Shown piece by piece: positions 11,709 through 24,244 of a stretch of DNA of 64,000 bases. How positions within the stretch are numbered: position 1 is the first letter of the stretch; the number at the start of each line of letters is the position of its first letter. Source of the DNA: Botryotinia globosa (lineage: Eukaryota; Ascomycota; Leotiomycetes; Helotiales; Sclerotiniaceae); NCBI GenBank assembly GCA_014898425.1, contig RCSZ01000014.1, positions 682,001 to 746,000 on the forward strand. The letters are read 5' to 3'. Under the pieces are notes generated by a model. It was not told where the DNA came from. It made no database searches and saw only the letters and a list, made by a program, of their open reading frames with translations. The translations under genes and the position numbers were made by a program.

Positions 11709-14366
11709 ATCTATATATTTGATGATTATCTTGAGTAAGAAAGGAACCAAGTCGCCCTGGACGATAGAAAGGTATGAGTATAGCTCTGTTAAGGTAGACT
11801 CGTCATTCCAAACCTTCTTTTGTATTAATAAGAATTGCAATTGTATGAGCTATTTTCTCGCAGTCGCAAATGGAGGAAAGCAAGGTATCCCCGCGCTGTT
11901 GTATGAGTACGAATTCCAATTCCAACAAAAACAAGCACGCTGGTGAGAAGAAAGAAAGGATGGATGGATGGATGGATGGATGGATGGATGGATGGATGGA
12001 TGGATGGATGGATAAGATAGTAAGCCTTGCTTGCTTGTATACTTTTTCTGAAGGAGAACAAGAAGAATAAGAAGAAGAAGAAGAATATTATAAAACAACA
12101 GAGAAATAAAGAAATAAATGAGGATATTTGAATACCCAAGATACGTAATACAATATGTGCCAGAAATCCTAACACTTTACCTACGCCTCCCTCATTCTGT
12201 TGTTGTTGTTACCCCGTACATTCTAGACAGTGTGAATGGATTCAAAGTGTCTTGGTCTTTCCTTTTCCGAAATAGCCGGTGACGGTGGGCTGTGAAGCTT
12301 GTCTTGTATTGGGATTAACCAATTGGAACAGAGTTGCGGAAACAGCTCTCGGATAAACGGACTCGGCGTGTGTTCCGCTCTGTCCGTGCCGATTTTCTTT
12401 TTCCCAGATAAAATAGAATATGCAAAGAACATGTATAAAGCTACCTAGGTACGCTTCAACATAAGAAGGAAGTCATAAATTCAAAATTAGGGCTCGTTGT
12501 CATTGTAATTCCAAGTGGAAGAAGTACGAAACCCCACAAATTGAAAGACAAGCGTCACGAATTCAGTTTGGCAATCGCAAAGGCAGACGTTTCAACATCG
12601 AAGGCTAAAACACAGAGATGTAAAGCGGATCGATAACAAGCAAACTCGAGCAATGAGTCATAGAAGTTGTGAAAGAGATGAAGAATGATCGAAGAAGCTG
12701 GCATAGCGATACTTTTGCTGTGCTCGTCGGGCGTGATTTTGTGAAGGCAGTGCATACATGGGGTTGTGAGGCTGGGGATGATGAAGTGCCGGGATATATG
12801 CATGGAATTAGGCACGCGGTGAAAGCAATAAAGAGAAGAAAAAGACTAAAGGGGACCATGAAGGGGACCATGAGGGGAATACAGAGGGGCCCATGGGGGG
12901 GTTGGTCATTGTGGGTTAAAGGATTCCAAGGAGGGGCTGATGGGCATACTCAAGGTTGTGTCGATGTTTTTGTGGGTACTGATTGGGATGCTGGATTTCG
13001 ACGACTGGTTGTTGATGATCAATTGTCGATAGAAATACTCATCAAGGAATCATCAATGCAGGTTGATGCCGAGCATTCATGACCTATATTTCCCTGGGTA
13101 TGTTGCAGATCCTTTGGCAAGTGCTCTACACTACGAGTGACAAGATAGGTAATGTTGAAGCGGAAACTCTTCATTATATCAAAAAATTCCACATTCTTCT
13201 ATCATCGACAGTGAGAGACCTAGATTGCAAGACCGCATGGGAGGTTCATTAGGAGACCTAGTGTCTCGAACAAGGCTTTCAAACTATGGGGTGACCGGAA
13301 GGTCTGGTTCTGGCCATGGAAAGTGTGATGCTTTACGAATATACCTATGGACGATGGGCCTCGATATGTCTCTGATGTCGAAGACGTATTTGGTCATTCA
13401 TAATTCAGCAACTATGCAAGATCGAATAACCATTGGTATAGACTGAGTCAACTGGTTAAAGATATTGGTCCATCAGCGAGCCGAGTTTTCTTCGAGGTTT
13501 AAATTTGTGAATCCACCAAGCTTTGACTTTATGCTCCGACGAACATTCGCAGCAGTTTCAAATTACCAGAGTGACATATAATCATTAGATGAAAGTCAAA
13601 GACCCCTCCTCCTTTTCGTCCTCGCCAAAAGAAAAACGCAGGAGATTATTATCCATTGGTAGTATGAATGATTGCCAGAATATCCTCTCAATTCTTCTTC
13701 AAACATGCAAGTAACTTTTGTTGAAAGAATGCACGACACTTATTAAGCCTGTGTAAGTAGGTAGGCATAACTGGTATACCATATAAAAGGGGCAACATTA
13801 CCGAGATTCATCGGCCCAGGGTGCTATGATTTGTAGATCTGAGGTGTTCAATTCTCGTAGCCGACTGATGATTCAATTTGCCGTGAGTGTTTGATGTGGA
13901 TTTAAGAATATTATTTGTAATTGTTTGTATTCGACATTTCAGGCCGTATCTAGTAGATTGTAGAGAAATATATTTGTTTGTGAAAGGGTTAGTTAGCACA
14001 ATGCCACCATGCTGAATTCGAATACCCTAGAATTTGCTAAGGTGCTAACGTAGGGCTGTAGGTACAGTATAGTGATCCGATATAATATCTAAGATTTTCC
14101 TACACAGGTATTCATACCACTCTGTTATGAAATTGTTAAATTCATATTGCAGACCAGCAGCACTGGGAGTTTCCTGTTGCGCTCTTGTCCCAAAAATACG
14201 GAACAGGAAAGGTGCATCACAGTCCGCACGGGCCGCTAACTACAACCGACTTGCTTTATACATATCAATACAGACCTTCATCATTTATCAAATAAGCACA
14301 TAAAATATCACGAGAATTCAGGCATCTGAGAAGGCAAAAGAAAAGGAAGCGCTCAATATATTCATC
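11709..14366. other. 2.7 kb region without a confident gene
   Basis: It contains a GGAT tetranucleotide array, a short GAA-rich run at about 12062-12085 and one copy of the palindrome TACCTAGGTA at 12442-12451. Open frames at 12605-12871 (-, hydrophobic start) and 12669-13082 (+) overlap in antisense, lack recognisable domains, and are not called. Around 12.85 kb there are short imperfect GGGGACCATGA repeats. The right end is the promoter of TFB5. Confidence 0.5.
11958..12013 (+). repeat. (GGAT)n microsatellite, about 14 copies
   Basis: An almost perfect tetranucleotide array directly visible in the sequence, lying upstream of the PPxY membrane protein gene. It produces spurious open frames on both strands because its period is not a multiple of three. 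Confidence 0.97.
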
Positions 14367-14832
14367 ATGACCCGAGCTATCAGAGGTATGTATTCAGCAA
14401 ATTTCCACCATTATCATTTACCTGTCTTTCACTAGCTTGCTCCTTTGATCCTTGATCGTCCAGCCAGTGTTCTAGAACACTTCAGAGTATACACCGACAG
14501 ATGATGCAAGTGCGCATTTTGTCTGGTACAAATTTGCTTACAACTACATAAATGTAACCATTCTAACAAGAAATCAAGGCACTCTTGTGGAGTGCGATCC
14601 ATCTATCAAATCTCTCATTGTCAAGATAGATGCAGAGTCGCATCATGAATATATCGTTGAGGATCTAGATGATGAAACTTTGCTTATCCAAGAAAGCAAG
14701 CTGGTACATTTGAAGGCACTTCTGGAAAAGGTTTGTGTGCCTTTACGTTTGTGACCTATTTGATGTGGCTGACTTGATTACTCCTAGGCACTTAAGGAGA
14801 CTCAGGTTGAGGATGAATCGGAATCGGAATAG
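14367..14832 (+). CDS. TFB5: TFIIH subunit Tfb5 (TTDA/GTF2H5 homologue)
   Basis: Three exons (14367-14385, 14579-14730, 14788-14832) join in phase to a 71-residue protein, about the usual Tfb5 size. The sequence MTRAIRGTLVECDPSIK, the central IVEDLDDETLL and the following leucine-rich helix match the Tfb5/p8 family pattern (VLIECDP...IIQDIDDTHVFV in human). The tail is acidic (DESESE). Tfb5 binds Tfb2 in the TFIIH core, stabilises the complex, and supports nucleotide excision repair and transcription. The first exon is only 19 nt and the first intron 193 nt, so no long ORF marks the gene. It converges with MRPL16. Confidence 0.9.
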
Positions 14833-15269
14833 AGCAGAGAGAATCACGTTGGGGTAAAGGCACTGGCGTCAGACAGGGACTTGTGGCGTTCAATACGATT
14901 TATTATTGAGGGCATGCTTTTGCTTTTGGGATGGAGTATTTTACTTTGCCAAAAACGATCTTCGTTGACATCCCAGCGGGATTTACAAATTAGTGATTCT
15001 GTTTCTTGGGATACCCCGAGTTGCCAATATGTTTTGATATTGTGATTTGAGGCTCTTTGGCCATGCCACGTTTGACAAGTCTAGAGAAGAGGACGTCGAA
15101 TGTTCTGAATCATCTAGGGCGAATGATATACTGAGACCTATGCATGAAACTGCATATCCTCACTCTGATCAAACGTTTACTACAATCTGGAGTGTGATTT
15201 TATACATCTCCATTCATTTATGGACTGAAATGCCAATACGCTCTATGATACAATATACATTTCCTCGTC
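14833..15269. other. Convergent intergenic region TFB5/MRPL16
   Basis: A 437-bp interval between two stop codons, presumably the 3' UTRs of both genes. No supportable frame or repeat seen. Confidence 0.5.
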
Positions 15270-16144
15270 CTACGCATCCGGTGAGGTCGACGTCGACACA
15301 CTAGATGGTAAAGTTTCCGCAGTAGAGCCGACAGGTATTGAATCTAAAGGTATCTTTCTTCTTGGTCTCTTCAACTCCTCCATGGTGATTCCATCTAACT
15401 TTGTGATTCCAACTACTGGAGGGTCCCCCTTCTTGACAAACTCATATTGACCTATGTTCGTACCAATCAGCATGTGAGAAGGATATGCGGTCCATGTTTA
15501 CTGACCTGGCATTTTGTTGCCTGCTAATCGAAACGCATCTCTTGCGACCTGTTCGTGCACATCTCCCTTCAACTCAAATATAATCTTGCTGACAGCAATT
15601 CTGGAAGCCCAGTGATCGAAGGAACCTTTTCCTTTACCTTGACGAACCTGTAAAACCATTAGGCATCTATTCTTGTGATCTTGAATATATCCCTGGCGCA
15701 TGTGCTTACCTCGTTACCACTGCTGTATACACCAATTTGGGCAGCAACTCTCTTATACAATCGATATCTCATACCCTTCAGTCTGACCTTAATAGCATCT
15801 TCTCCAACTTTCAATTGCTGCGCACTAACACGGCGATGATGATCGCACATTCGCAAACCATATTCCCCCCATACTAAAGTGGTACCTCTGGCTGATCCTC
15901 CTGTCGGCACACGGGGTCTTCCTTTCCGTGATCTCTTTTTTTCTGGCATAGTAGGCAGAAGCCAATTGCCTGAATTGACGGCTGTGCTAGAAAATGGGCG
16001 ATGAGACTGAGGGGAAGTGTGGTTCGAAGGTGCGGAGAAAGCTGAGGCTTGGGCTAGGATGGGACCAAGAGGTCGGATTGTGTTGGAGGCTAATGAAAGC
16101 CTCCCAAATTGAGCCGTGAAGCCCTGCAAACTTTGAGGCTTCAT
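15270..16144 (-). CDS. MRPL16: Mitochondrial large-subunit ribosomal protein bL16m
   Basis: Exons 16144-15710, 15647-15506 and 15451-15270 encode 252 residues. An N-terminal region of about 65 residues is rich in Ser, Arg and Ala and lacks acidic residues, as expected for a mitochondrial presequence. The L16 core follows: RKGRPRVPTGGSARGTTLVW, then LKGMRYRLYKRVA, VRQGKGKGSFDHWASRI and AFRLAGNKMPGQYEFVKK. These basic loops match bacterial L16 segments that contact 23S rRNA near the A-site tRNA. The C-terminal 40 residues are a variable extension. It is divergent from RFC1 with 301 bp between start codons. Confidence 0.95.
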
Positions 16145-16445
16145 GGTGGATGGCTATGGACGTTATTGTCGACCAAATCTAAAGAAATCCTAGATCCTCA
16201 AATTCGATGGTTGAGTATGTTTTCCTAATATTTGAGGCAGCAGTAATTTTTGGGTAAAATCAATCTAAAGTGGCAACGCGTTACTTCCGCGTCGGGTCGT
16301 CGCGTATTCCGCACTGTAGGTAACCAAAAAGATCCAAGCTACTTCACAGCATCATTTTCTTCTAGCAATTGCTTCTATCAACGAATTTTTTTGTCTGTAA
16401 AATTCGTAGTATTTCCAAAGCGAGCTATTGCTGAATCCGCCCAGT
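16145..16445. promoter_or_regulatory. Shared divergent promoter MRPL16/RFC1
   Basis: A 301-bp interval between the two start codons must hold both promoters. It contains a CGCG-rich stretch near 16275-16310 (ACGCGTTACTTCCGCGTCGGGTCGTCGCG, here paraphrased as clustered ACGCG/CGCG motifs). ACGCG is the core of the yeast MBF (MCB) site that drives S-phase genes such as RFC1; use in this fungus is inferred. Confidence 0.45.
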
Positions 16446-19400
16446 ATGCCTGCGGATATTAGAAGCTTCTTTGGAGGTAAACCTGGAACTTCTACGGCTA
16501 CACCCATCCGAGCCAAGGAGAACAAGAAGGAGGAAGATTCTAAGAAAAAAAAGAGCAGTAAGTTGCTCGCATTGCTTGGGTTATCGAATGGTACTAATAC
16601 AATACAGAAAGTCGCAAGGTTATTGAAGATAGCGAAGATGACGAAGAACCATTGTATGCTTCTCGAAGTAATCCTGCTAAGCTTCTACTAAAGTCTTCCA
16701 GGCCAAAAAAGCCCGAACCCAAGAAAGCTGCGCCTAAGAAATCAGTGTATGATTGCCCAGGCCCTGCTCTCTTTACATTGTTGACATGATAATTCAGAAA
16801 AAATGAAGAGCCTGAAGGAAAGGAAACGACCGCGGATGACTTTTTTGCTTCGAGCAATAAACCCAAAGCCAAACAAGTAAAATCGACACCTGTAAAGGCA
16901 AAACCACCGCCAGCTGAAGCGAATGTTCGATCTTCTACTCGGAAAACGGCGCCTACAACATACAGAGTGATCGAGGACGATGATGACTTCGATGAAGACG
17001 ATGATATATTTGCAGCAGATGCGAAAAAGACAGGCAAGCGAAAGGATGACGGTTATGTCGAAATTGACAGCGACGAAGAGGTCCTACCAAAACCCAAGAG
17101 AGTTGTGTCAAAGTCGAAACCTGCGCCAACTACAAAGGATAAAGATATCAAAATGAAAGATGTCGGCGATAACGACGTTTTTGTTGTGCCTGATGATGAC
17201 GATGACGATGACGACATGATGATAGTTGAAAAGCCAGGGAATATTTCTGCTATGAATGGCAAGAAGCGTAAATCTATCGATTTGGAATCCGAGGACGAGG
17301 AAGATGTTGCTCCTGCTAAGAAATCCTCTAGCAGCAAGAGCTCAAAGCCACCACCCGCCAAAAAACCCCGTGCTCCGCCCAAGAAAGCATCTGCTCCAGA
17401 GAGCTCGAGTATACAGGCAATCCTAGACAGCGTCCCAACAGTTCGAGCCCCGACCCCTCCTCCGAAAGATGATAGTGTCAAGTATGATTGGCGAGCTGGT
17501 GGAGGCGGTGGCAACTCAGGCGCTCCGCCAGCTGCAGGTTGTGCCGAAATTCCTGAAGGTGCCGAAAACTGCCTGGTAGGTTTGACATTTGTCTTTACGG
17601 GAATGCTTGAAACGATCTCAAGAGATGAGGGAATAGAGCTCGTCAAGCGATATGGAGGCAAAATCACCGGTGCACCAAGCAGCAAAACAAACTTCGTTGT
17701 ACTTGGAAAAGATGCTGGTCCGAGTAAACTTAGAAAGATACAAACTTTAAAAATTAAAACCATTGACGAAAATGGCCTGTTTCACCTTTTAAGAACGCTA
17801 CCTGCCAATGGTGGCGACGGAAAGGCTGCGGAGAAGAACAACGAAAAGAAAGCAGCTGAAGAAAAGAAGATCCGAGAAGATGCGGCTGAGATGGATAGAG
17901 AAGAGCGGAGAAAAGCTGCAGAGTTGGACAAAGCAGAAAAGGAAGCTCAAAAGCTTGCTGCAGCAAAAGGAAAATCATCCATACCAGCAGCGCCCCGCAA
18001 AGCGATAGTGCCAACGTCGTCGCAATTGTGGACTACAAAGTATGCACCAACGCAAATGAATCAAATTTGTGGTAATAAAGGTCAAGTTGAGAAGATCCAG
18101 GCTTGGCTTAAGGGCTGGGAAACTGCGCACAAGTATAATTTTCAGAAGAGGGGTGCGGATGGCCTTGGAGGTTACAGAGCCATCATTATCCATGGTCCAC
18201 CAGGAATCGGAAAAACGACTGCGGCACATTTGGCTGCCAAACTTGCTGGTTATGATATACTAGAGAGAAACGCTAGTGATGTTCGAAGCAAAAAGCTTGT
18301 TGAAACTGGGCTAAGTGAAGTACTGAATAACACTTCCGTTCTAGGTTATTTCGCAGGCGATGGGAAAGATGTCGATAAGACCAAGAAGAAATTGGTCTTG
18401 ATCATGGATGAAGTTGATGGTATGTCGTCTGGAGATCGAGGTGGTGTAGGAGCTCTCGCCAAAATCTGCAAGACGACCGATATCCCCATGATATTGATCT
18501 GTAATGACCGAAAGCTTCCAAAAATGAAACCATTTGACTTTGTGACATTCGACATGCCATTCAGAAGACCAACGGTCGATATGGTTCGTTCACGTATCGC
18601 TACCATCTGTCATCGAGAAGGCATGAAGCTCCCTGTTCAAGTTATTGATGCTCTTATCGAGGGCAGTAATAAGGATATCCGACAGATCATCAATATGATA
18701 TCTACAGTCAAACTTGATCAAACAGCCATGAATTTTGACCAAGGCAAGGAAATGTCAAAAGCTTGGGAAAAGCATGTTGTTCTTAAGCCATGGGACATCA
18801 CTAGTCAGCTCCTTGGTGGCCATATGTTTTCTCCTGCTAGCAAATCTACCTTGAACGACAAGATCGAGCTTTACTTCAACGATCATGAATTTACACCCTT
18901 GATGATTCAAGAAAACTACCTGAATACCAAGCCACAACTAGCCAGCAGCTCCGATACACCTAAAGAGCATAGACTCAAAGTACTTCAGCTTGTAGACCAA
19001 GCAGCAGAGAGTATTAGCGACGGTGACTTAGTTGATAGTATGATTCATGGGTCCCAACAGCAATGGTCTCTTATGCCTACTCACGCGGTCTTCAGTACAG
19101 TCCGGCCATCAAGCTTTATATCTGGTTCGATGATCGGAAGAACCAACTTCACATCTTGGCTTGGCAACAACAGCAAGTACGGAAAGCTATCTCGTTATGT
19201 GAAGGAAATCCAATCGCATATGCGACTGCGATCTTCTGGAGACCGTCATGAAATCCGTCAACAATATTTACCCGTTCTCTGGGACAAACTCATTCGCCGA
19301 CTCGATGTCGAGGGCAGAGATTCCGTGGAAGATGTGATCGATCTCATGGACAGTTATTTCTTGACCAGAGAGGACTGGGACTATATAATGGAACTGGGCG

Positions 19401-19857
19401 TTGGAGAACAAGATATGGAAAGTATCAAATTGGAAACCCAAACCAAAGCCAATTTTACAAGATCGTAAGTCCCCACTGAGTCTTCTCAAATTTAACAATA
19501 CTAACGAACCAAAGCTATAACGCACGTTCTCATCCTGTTCCATTTATGAAAGCAAGTAACGTCTTCCAGCCCGCCAAGGTCGCCGCCGTGAAACCAGATT
19601 TGGAAGAAGCATTCGAGGAAGAAGATGACGGAGAAGTCATTGCAGAACCAGTCGATGATGATGATGAAGAGGCCGATTTGAAAAAAGATAAATATATTAA
19701 GCAGCCTAAGAAGAAGCCGGCCAAGAAGCCAGCGAAGAAGAAGGCTAAGAGTAATGAAGATGATAGTATGATTGATGACGAAGATGAGGAAGAGGAGAAA
19801 CCCAAGAAGAAGCCAGCCAAGAAGGCGAGTGCTAGTGCGAAGAAGGGCAAGAAATAA
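16446..19857 (+). CDS. RFC1: Replication factor C large subunit (clamp loader)
   Basis: Five exons (16446-16557, 16608-16653, 16702-16746, 16798-19464, 19515-19857) give 1070 residues. The N-terminus MPADIRSFFG is the PCNA-binding-like motif typical of RFC1. An acidic/Lys-rich linker leads to a BRCT domain starting near residue 323 (LVGLTFVFTGMLETI...RYGGKITG). The AAA+ module has Walker A GPPGIGKTT near residue 534 and Walker B LIMDEVDGM near 604, followed by the RFC1 C-terminal domain (MRLRSSGDR, VEDVIDLMDSYFLTREDWD) and a Lys-rich tail with KKKPAKK repeats. RFC1 with RFC2-5 loads PCNA onto primed DNA in the nucleus. The last intron lies within the conserved RS/YNARSHPVPFMKA segment. Confidence 0.97.
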
Positions 19858-20310
19858 ATGGGTGGATGGAAGATTTTGATGGGGAATTTTGATTCATCTC
19901 AGGGGGTGAAAAAAAAGAGTTTTGCTGGAGAGGTTCTGGTGGTGTATAATTATTGATCTGTATGATTGTATCTGCAGGGTGCGAGAGTGGTGAAAGTAAT
20001 GAGGCAATACGACATGATTTGGAGTCAAAATGGATGAGATGGCCCAGTTGAGTTTATTCGCAACTTCTTACACATATTTAGGTAGATTTTGGTACCCAGA
20101 CCGAATGACATGTGAAATAGGCAATACCATAAATTTTAAAGATTCATTTAATTTTACCTGGATCGTTCATGCTTATCAAAAGCATAGTGTCCATATGGGA
20201 AAACAAGAAAATGTGTAGTATGAGATATCGCCATCTATCATTTCATACTTTCATCATCATCTATATAACATTTTTTTTAAATTCCTAACCTAGCTTTCCC
20301 ATGAATTGAT
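19858..20310. other. Convergent intergenic region RFC1/aldo-keto reductase
   Basis: 453 bp holding both 3' ends. AT-rich, no supportable frame. Confidence 0.5.
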
Positions 20311-21523
20311 CTAAACATATCTCTTGGCCAATGGCTCTGGTTTATTGCCCAAAACATCATCAATCTCCTTCATGATCTCTGGGGTCAATTTCTCTCTAAT
20401 CTTCAATGCCCTCACACTCTCGAATATCTGCTCCGGCTTACTTGCTCCGGCAATCGCACTACTGACCCTCTCGTTCTTCAACACCCAACTCATAGCCAAG
20501 TTAGCCATGCTAATGTTGAGTTTTTCCGCAATAGGCATGAGCTTTTCGACGGCGGCAATGTCTTCTTTCCAGGAATCGTCGCCGGATTTAGCTCTCATGC
20601 GGTCGGCGAAAGCGTCTTTGGATGTTCCGAGACGGGAATCGGAAGGAATACCGGCGTTGTACTTTCCGGTCAAGAATCCAAATTTGAGGGGGGAAAAGGT
20701 GGTTAGACCGAGACCGAATTCATTGTAGAGGGGGAGGAATTCTCCTTCAACTTTTTGGCGCGCGAGGAGGTTGTATTGTGGTTGTTCCATTGTGGGGGCG
20801 ATAAGGTTGAGGCGTTGGGCGACGGCGTGGGCGGCGGCGATTTCAGCGGCGGTCCACTATGAGGGGTTAGTTCTGGGGGTGGAATGGAAATTAACTTTGA
20901 GGGGTTTTGGGGCTTACTTCGGATGTTCCCCAGTAGAATGCTTTGCCGGTGTTGATGAGGTGGTTGAATGCCCGGACGGTCTCTTCCATAGGACAAGCGC
21001 GGTCCGGTCGGTGAGCATAGATGAGATCTACATATTCCAATTGGAGACGCTCAAGAGCGAGGTGAGTGCCTTCGATGATACGTTTGCGGGAGAGACCGAT
21101 GTTATTGACAAGTCTATCGCCATGGGCTTGACCCCAGTAAATCTATTTTACCTCTTGTAAGCTTATGGGGTAAAAATGTAGGGGTATGGAGGGGTACCTT
21201 TGTCGAGATAACGAGATCATTTCTTTTCCATCCAAACTTTTTGATGGCCTCACCCATGACCCTTTCAGACTCCCCTCCAGCATACCCTTCAGCACAGTCG
21301 AAGAAGTTTACCCCAGCATCATAGGCAGCTTTCATGCATGCAAATGTGTTTTCTGATGTATGTCAATTCTGCAATGAGCCCAAAGAAGTTGAGAAGCTAT
21401 ACCTTTTTCAACATGGCCACCATATGTGAGCCAACCACCAATGGAAATGGCAGATACCTGGAGACCAGATCGGCCTAGGTATCTGTATTCCATCTCTGGG
21501 AGGTCTTCTGGAACTGGCACCAT
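20311..21523 (-). CDS. Aldo/keto reductase, K+ channel beta-subunit-like
   Basis: Exons 21523-21403, 21352-21198, 21142-20918 and 20856-20311 encode 348 residues. The complete AKR catalytic tetrad is visible: Asp59 and Tyr64 in [11 protein letters not shown], Lys92 in LVISTK, and His136 in IYAHRPD. The cofactor end has the [12 protein letters not shown] pattern for NADP(H) phosphate binding. Overall sequence ([36 protein letters not shown]) resembles the Kv-beta/AKR6 group that is widespread in fungi as a soluble oxidoreductase. The physiological substrate is unknown. It ends AKRYV without a targeting signal, so it is probably cytosolic. Confidence 0.93.
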
Positions 21524-23576
21524 TTTGAAGGATGGTTGTGTTATTTCTTCGGAAAAAAAGAAAAAGCGAGAGAGGAATTCAGAGATTCTTGAGGATACTT
21601 CAAGGTGTAAAGAAACAGAATCCAATTTGCAGAAAATATTTACCCCTCGAAGATGTCGTGATATAGCGGGGGCATGTCGAAGCGGGGTTCTCTCATTGTC
21701 AGATATCAAAGCTTACCTAGGTCCAATTGCTTATCGCTATCCGAAGAGTGGGATGCTGCGAGCCTAGGTAATGATCAATGGCTACCTAGATACTATCATT
21801 TTGATCAATTCATGAATGTTGTCAGTTTTTGGGCGGCGAGATTCTGCTTTAGCCGCCATGTAGCTCGGATGAACATGCACCGACGCCGTTGAACCAAATA
21901 GCCAATCGAGCCAATGTGACAGAAGGACGAATCTTAGTCATGAGATCCACATAAGGTTATCTTAGGAACGGCGTCGGAATTGGTTGAAACCTTCTTTTAA
22001 CCTCGATGGACGTCTGGTGAGTTCACAATCAACTTATGACACCCTCCTATGCTGACCGGAAACTGTCGAGGCGGGTAGACTACGGAAAGAAATCTGCTGC
22101 ACAACATCACCAGCGGATTGTTCGTTTTTATAAGCCGACAAAACTTAGAGTATCTGTTGAAGACATATAATGTTGAAGTCTAGTGCGATTTCAGTACTAC
22201 TGCTATAACAGTGTTAGAATCTCTTTCTTGAATGGCTGAGGAAGCCGATGAGGCATCAATTAATCGTCAAGAGTTATTTAAAATCTTACATTTACCTCGA
22301 GTGTTAGTCCTGAGGTAAGGCCTCTTATTAGATTCAATCGGTAGTTCCTAGGGTCAGATTTTGTAATGAAAACTTCTCCGCGTAACAAGTACTGCATCGT
22401 TGGTTTCATATTCCAAACTTGAAGGGAATTGAGGATACTTGCTGCGTTCTATAGCATGAAGACTCTTTTACCTCATCCCAGCGGTACCTCCTATCCCCCG
22501 TTCCTATGTCATCCTGTTGACAGGCTTTGTTCTACTTGAAATATAAGGTAAGTCGGCGAAGTGGCAGGATAACAAGAAATGGAGGCATTCCGTGCATGAA
22601 ATTTAGGCATCCAAGGTTGAGACTTCTTGATACACTGTCTTGAAATTTATGGTTCAATTGTACTTCTGTAACGATGCAAATTGCGATCAGAAGAACTTTA
22701 GAGATATCTTGTCAAACAATCCTTTTAAGTAGTCAAGTAACAAAACTTATCTGTTGACACTATTTCATTTGCTCAAACACACCGGTGGAAGAACAGAAAG
22801 GTAAAAGGAAGTCTTCTATGTATCTTTGTAGAGATCCAAACATTTAATACAATCTGGTAAAAATCCAATGAAAAGTGCTTAAACATAGTGCTGGTGAAGT
22901 GGTATGTCTGAAATATATCACACATCTGACAAAGCTGCTGCTCATTGGCCCTCGAACCGAAAAAGTAAGGAGACTTTCAATGATGAAGGGGGCAACAAAG
23001 ACTTTAAAGTGCTGTTCTTGAGTCTCATGTTCATGATCTATGGTAGAATCTCATCACAACTTCGACTCCAGGTGTACCCGTCAATATTCTTGCGGGGATC
23101 AAGTTCTTGATTGTTGCAAGTTTGAATAAGAATTGAAAGATCATGACTAGCTTCCTTTCTGATATTCATCTGAACCTCTGATTGGGAAGTGATTGAAAAC
23201 ATATCATATTCGCTAGATGCCCGCCGCCTTTTTAAGTAAAGCATCTGCGCTCCTTCTTTGCATTTTCCTCTTCCTTCCTTCCCACAACAACAGCTTCCTC
23301 AAATTTCTCTTTTTCCCATCCAAACAAAAGGAATTTATCAAGATAATTCCTTCCTTAATTGATATTGAGATCGCAGAGTCCTTCACGATCTCGTATCTGT
23401 TATTTCATACCAAAATCTGTAAGTGAATCATCATCTCTCCAATATTTCCTTCTTCAAACAGAAAACTTTCACGTCGCGTTCCCACAACACATACAAGAAA
23501 TCCATGTATCCTTTCTTTTGTCACATCTTATATACCTTCAAGCATGTATTCCTCTCATCACGAGCATCTTTTTCTC

Positions 23577-23649
23577 GATTTTGATTTTGATTTTGATTTT
23601 GATTTTGATTTTGATTTTGATTTTGATTTTGATTTTGATTTTGATTTTG
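23577..23649 (+). repeat. (GATTTT)n hexanucleotide repeat, about 12 copies
   Basis: A perfect hexamer array visible in the sequence about 0.6 kb upstream of the zinc-knuckle start codon. The six-base period keeps frames open on both strands (DFDFDF / KIKIKI), which explains the ORFs here; they are not genes. Confidence 0.97.
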
Positions 23650-24137
23650 GGGAAAAGAAGAACTCCACAATCACCAACATCATCTCCATCTCCATCTCCA
23701 TCCTTTCTCCTTTCAAATTCACTCAAGAGTACACTTCAAAGCCACTTTTGCCTTGTTGCAAGTGAGGTGCCCTCCTTTCTTTTCAATCAACGCTATCGAC
23801 GATTCTTTAAGCGCGTACTCACTTGAAGACACCCAAGATCGATTAGGAAGAGGGAAGAAATCAAAGTCGCACTTTCCTGATTGGGAGCCAATTCACTTGA
23901 ATTGGACCCCACCTTCTTAAGTGTTTGCTTTCATCCTCTCAACCTTTCTTTCCTTCGCAACTACAAAGTTTTTCGTCTCTCTTCCTTCTCTTTTTATTAA
24001 CACTCCTTTCGTGTCCGCAGGTGTAGTCTTGCTTATTGGATTGACTTCTTGAGCTCTTTGATTTATTATTCGTCTCTCGATTTACTTCTTGATACCAATT
24101 TCAAGAAGGGTTTTGAGTTGGAGCAATACCTAAGCCG

Positions 24138-24206
24138 GTACATCTTGCGCATTTTTTCACCTTTTACCACTTTTCTCAGCGCCGACTAATTTTTCTTTCC
24201 GTACAG
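24138..24206 (+). other. Probable 5' UTR intron of the zinc-knuckle gene
   Basis: GTACAT donor at 24138, a branch-point-like GACTAAT, a T-rich tract and TACAG acceptor ending at 24206, 39 nt before the start codon. The arrangement is that of a typical fungal intron. Use in mRNA is inferred. Confidence 0.5.
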
Positions 24207-24244
24207 ATCAAAACAAAATCTTTGCACCACCAAAGTCCTTCAAA

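Larger units (their letters stand above)
21524..24244. other. 2.7 kb intergenic region with long leader of the zinc-knuckle gene
   Basis: No convincing gene. An ATG at 22232 opens about 29 codons that run into a GTAAGG donor-like site, but nothing continues it. The palindrome TACCTAGGT occurs at 21714-21722 and CCTAGGTA at 21763-21770, about 200 bp upstream of the reductase start. The 23.2-24.2 kb part is T-rich and pyrimidine-rich, consistent with promoter and 5' UTR of the zinc-knuckle gene. A likely UTR intron is listed separately. Confidence 0.5.

Noticed and set aside
12605..12871. 88-codon frame on - with hydrophobic start, secreted-protein-like
   Set aside because: The hydrophobic start is encoded by the same short repeats; no mature domain or Cys pattern supports an effector.
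12669..13082. 137-codon frame on +
   Set aside because: Overlaps an antisense frame, contains short GGGGACCATGA repeats, no recognisable domain and no splice support.
17053..17763. 236-codon frame on - rich in Ser
   Set aside because: Antisense shadow of the acidic/Lys-rich part of RFC1.
20324..20728. 134-codon frame on +
   Set aside because: Antisense shadow of the aldo/keto reductase last exon.
23359..23826. 155-codon frame on + with (LI)n
   Set aside because: Produced by the GATTTT repeat; flanks are T-rich leader DNA.
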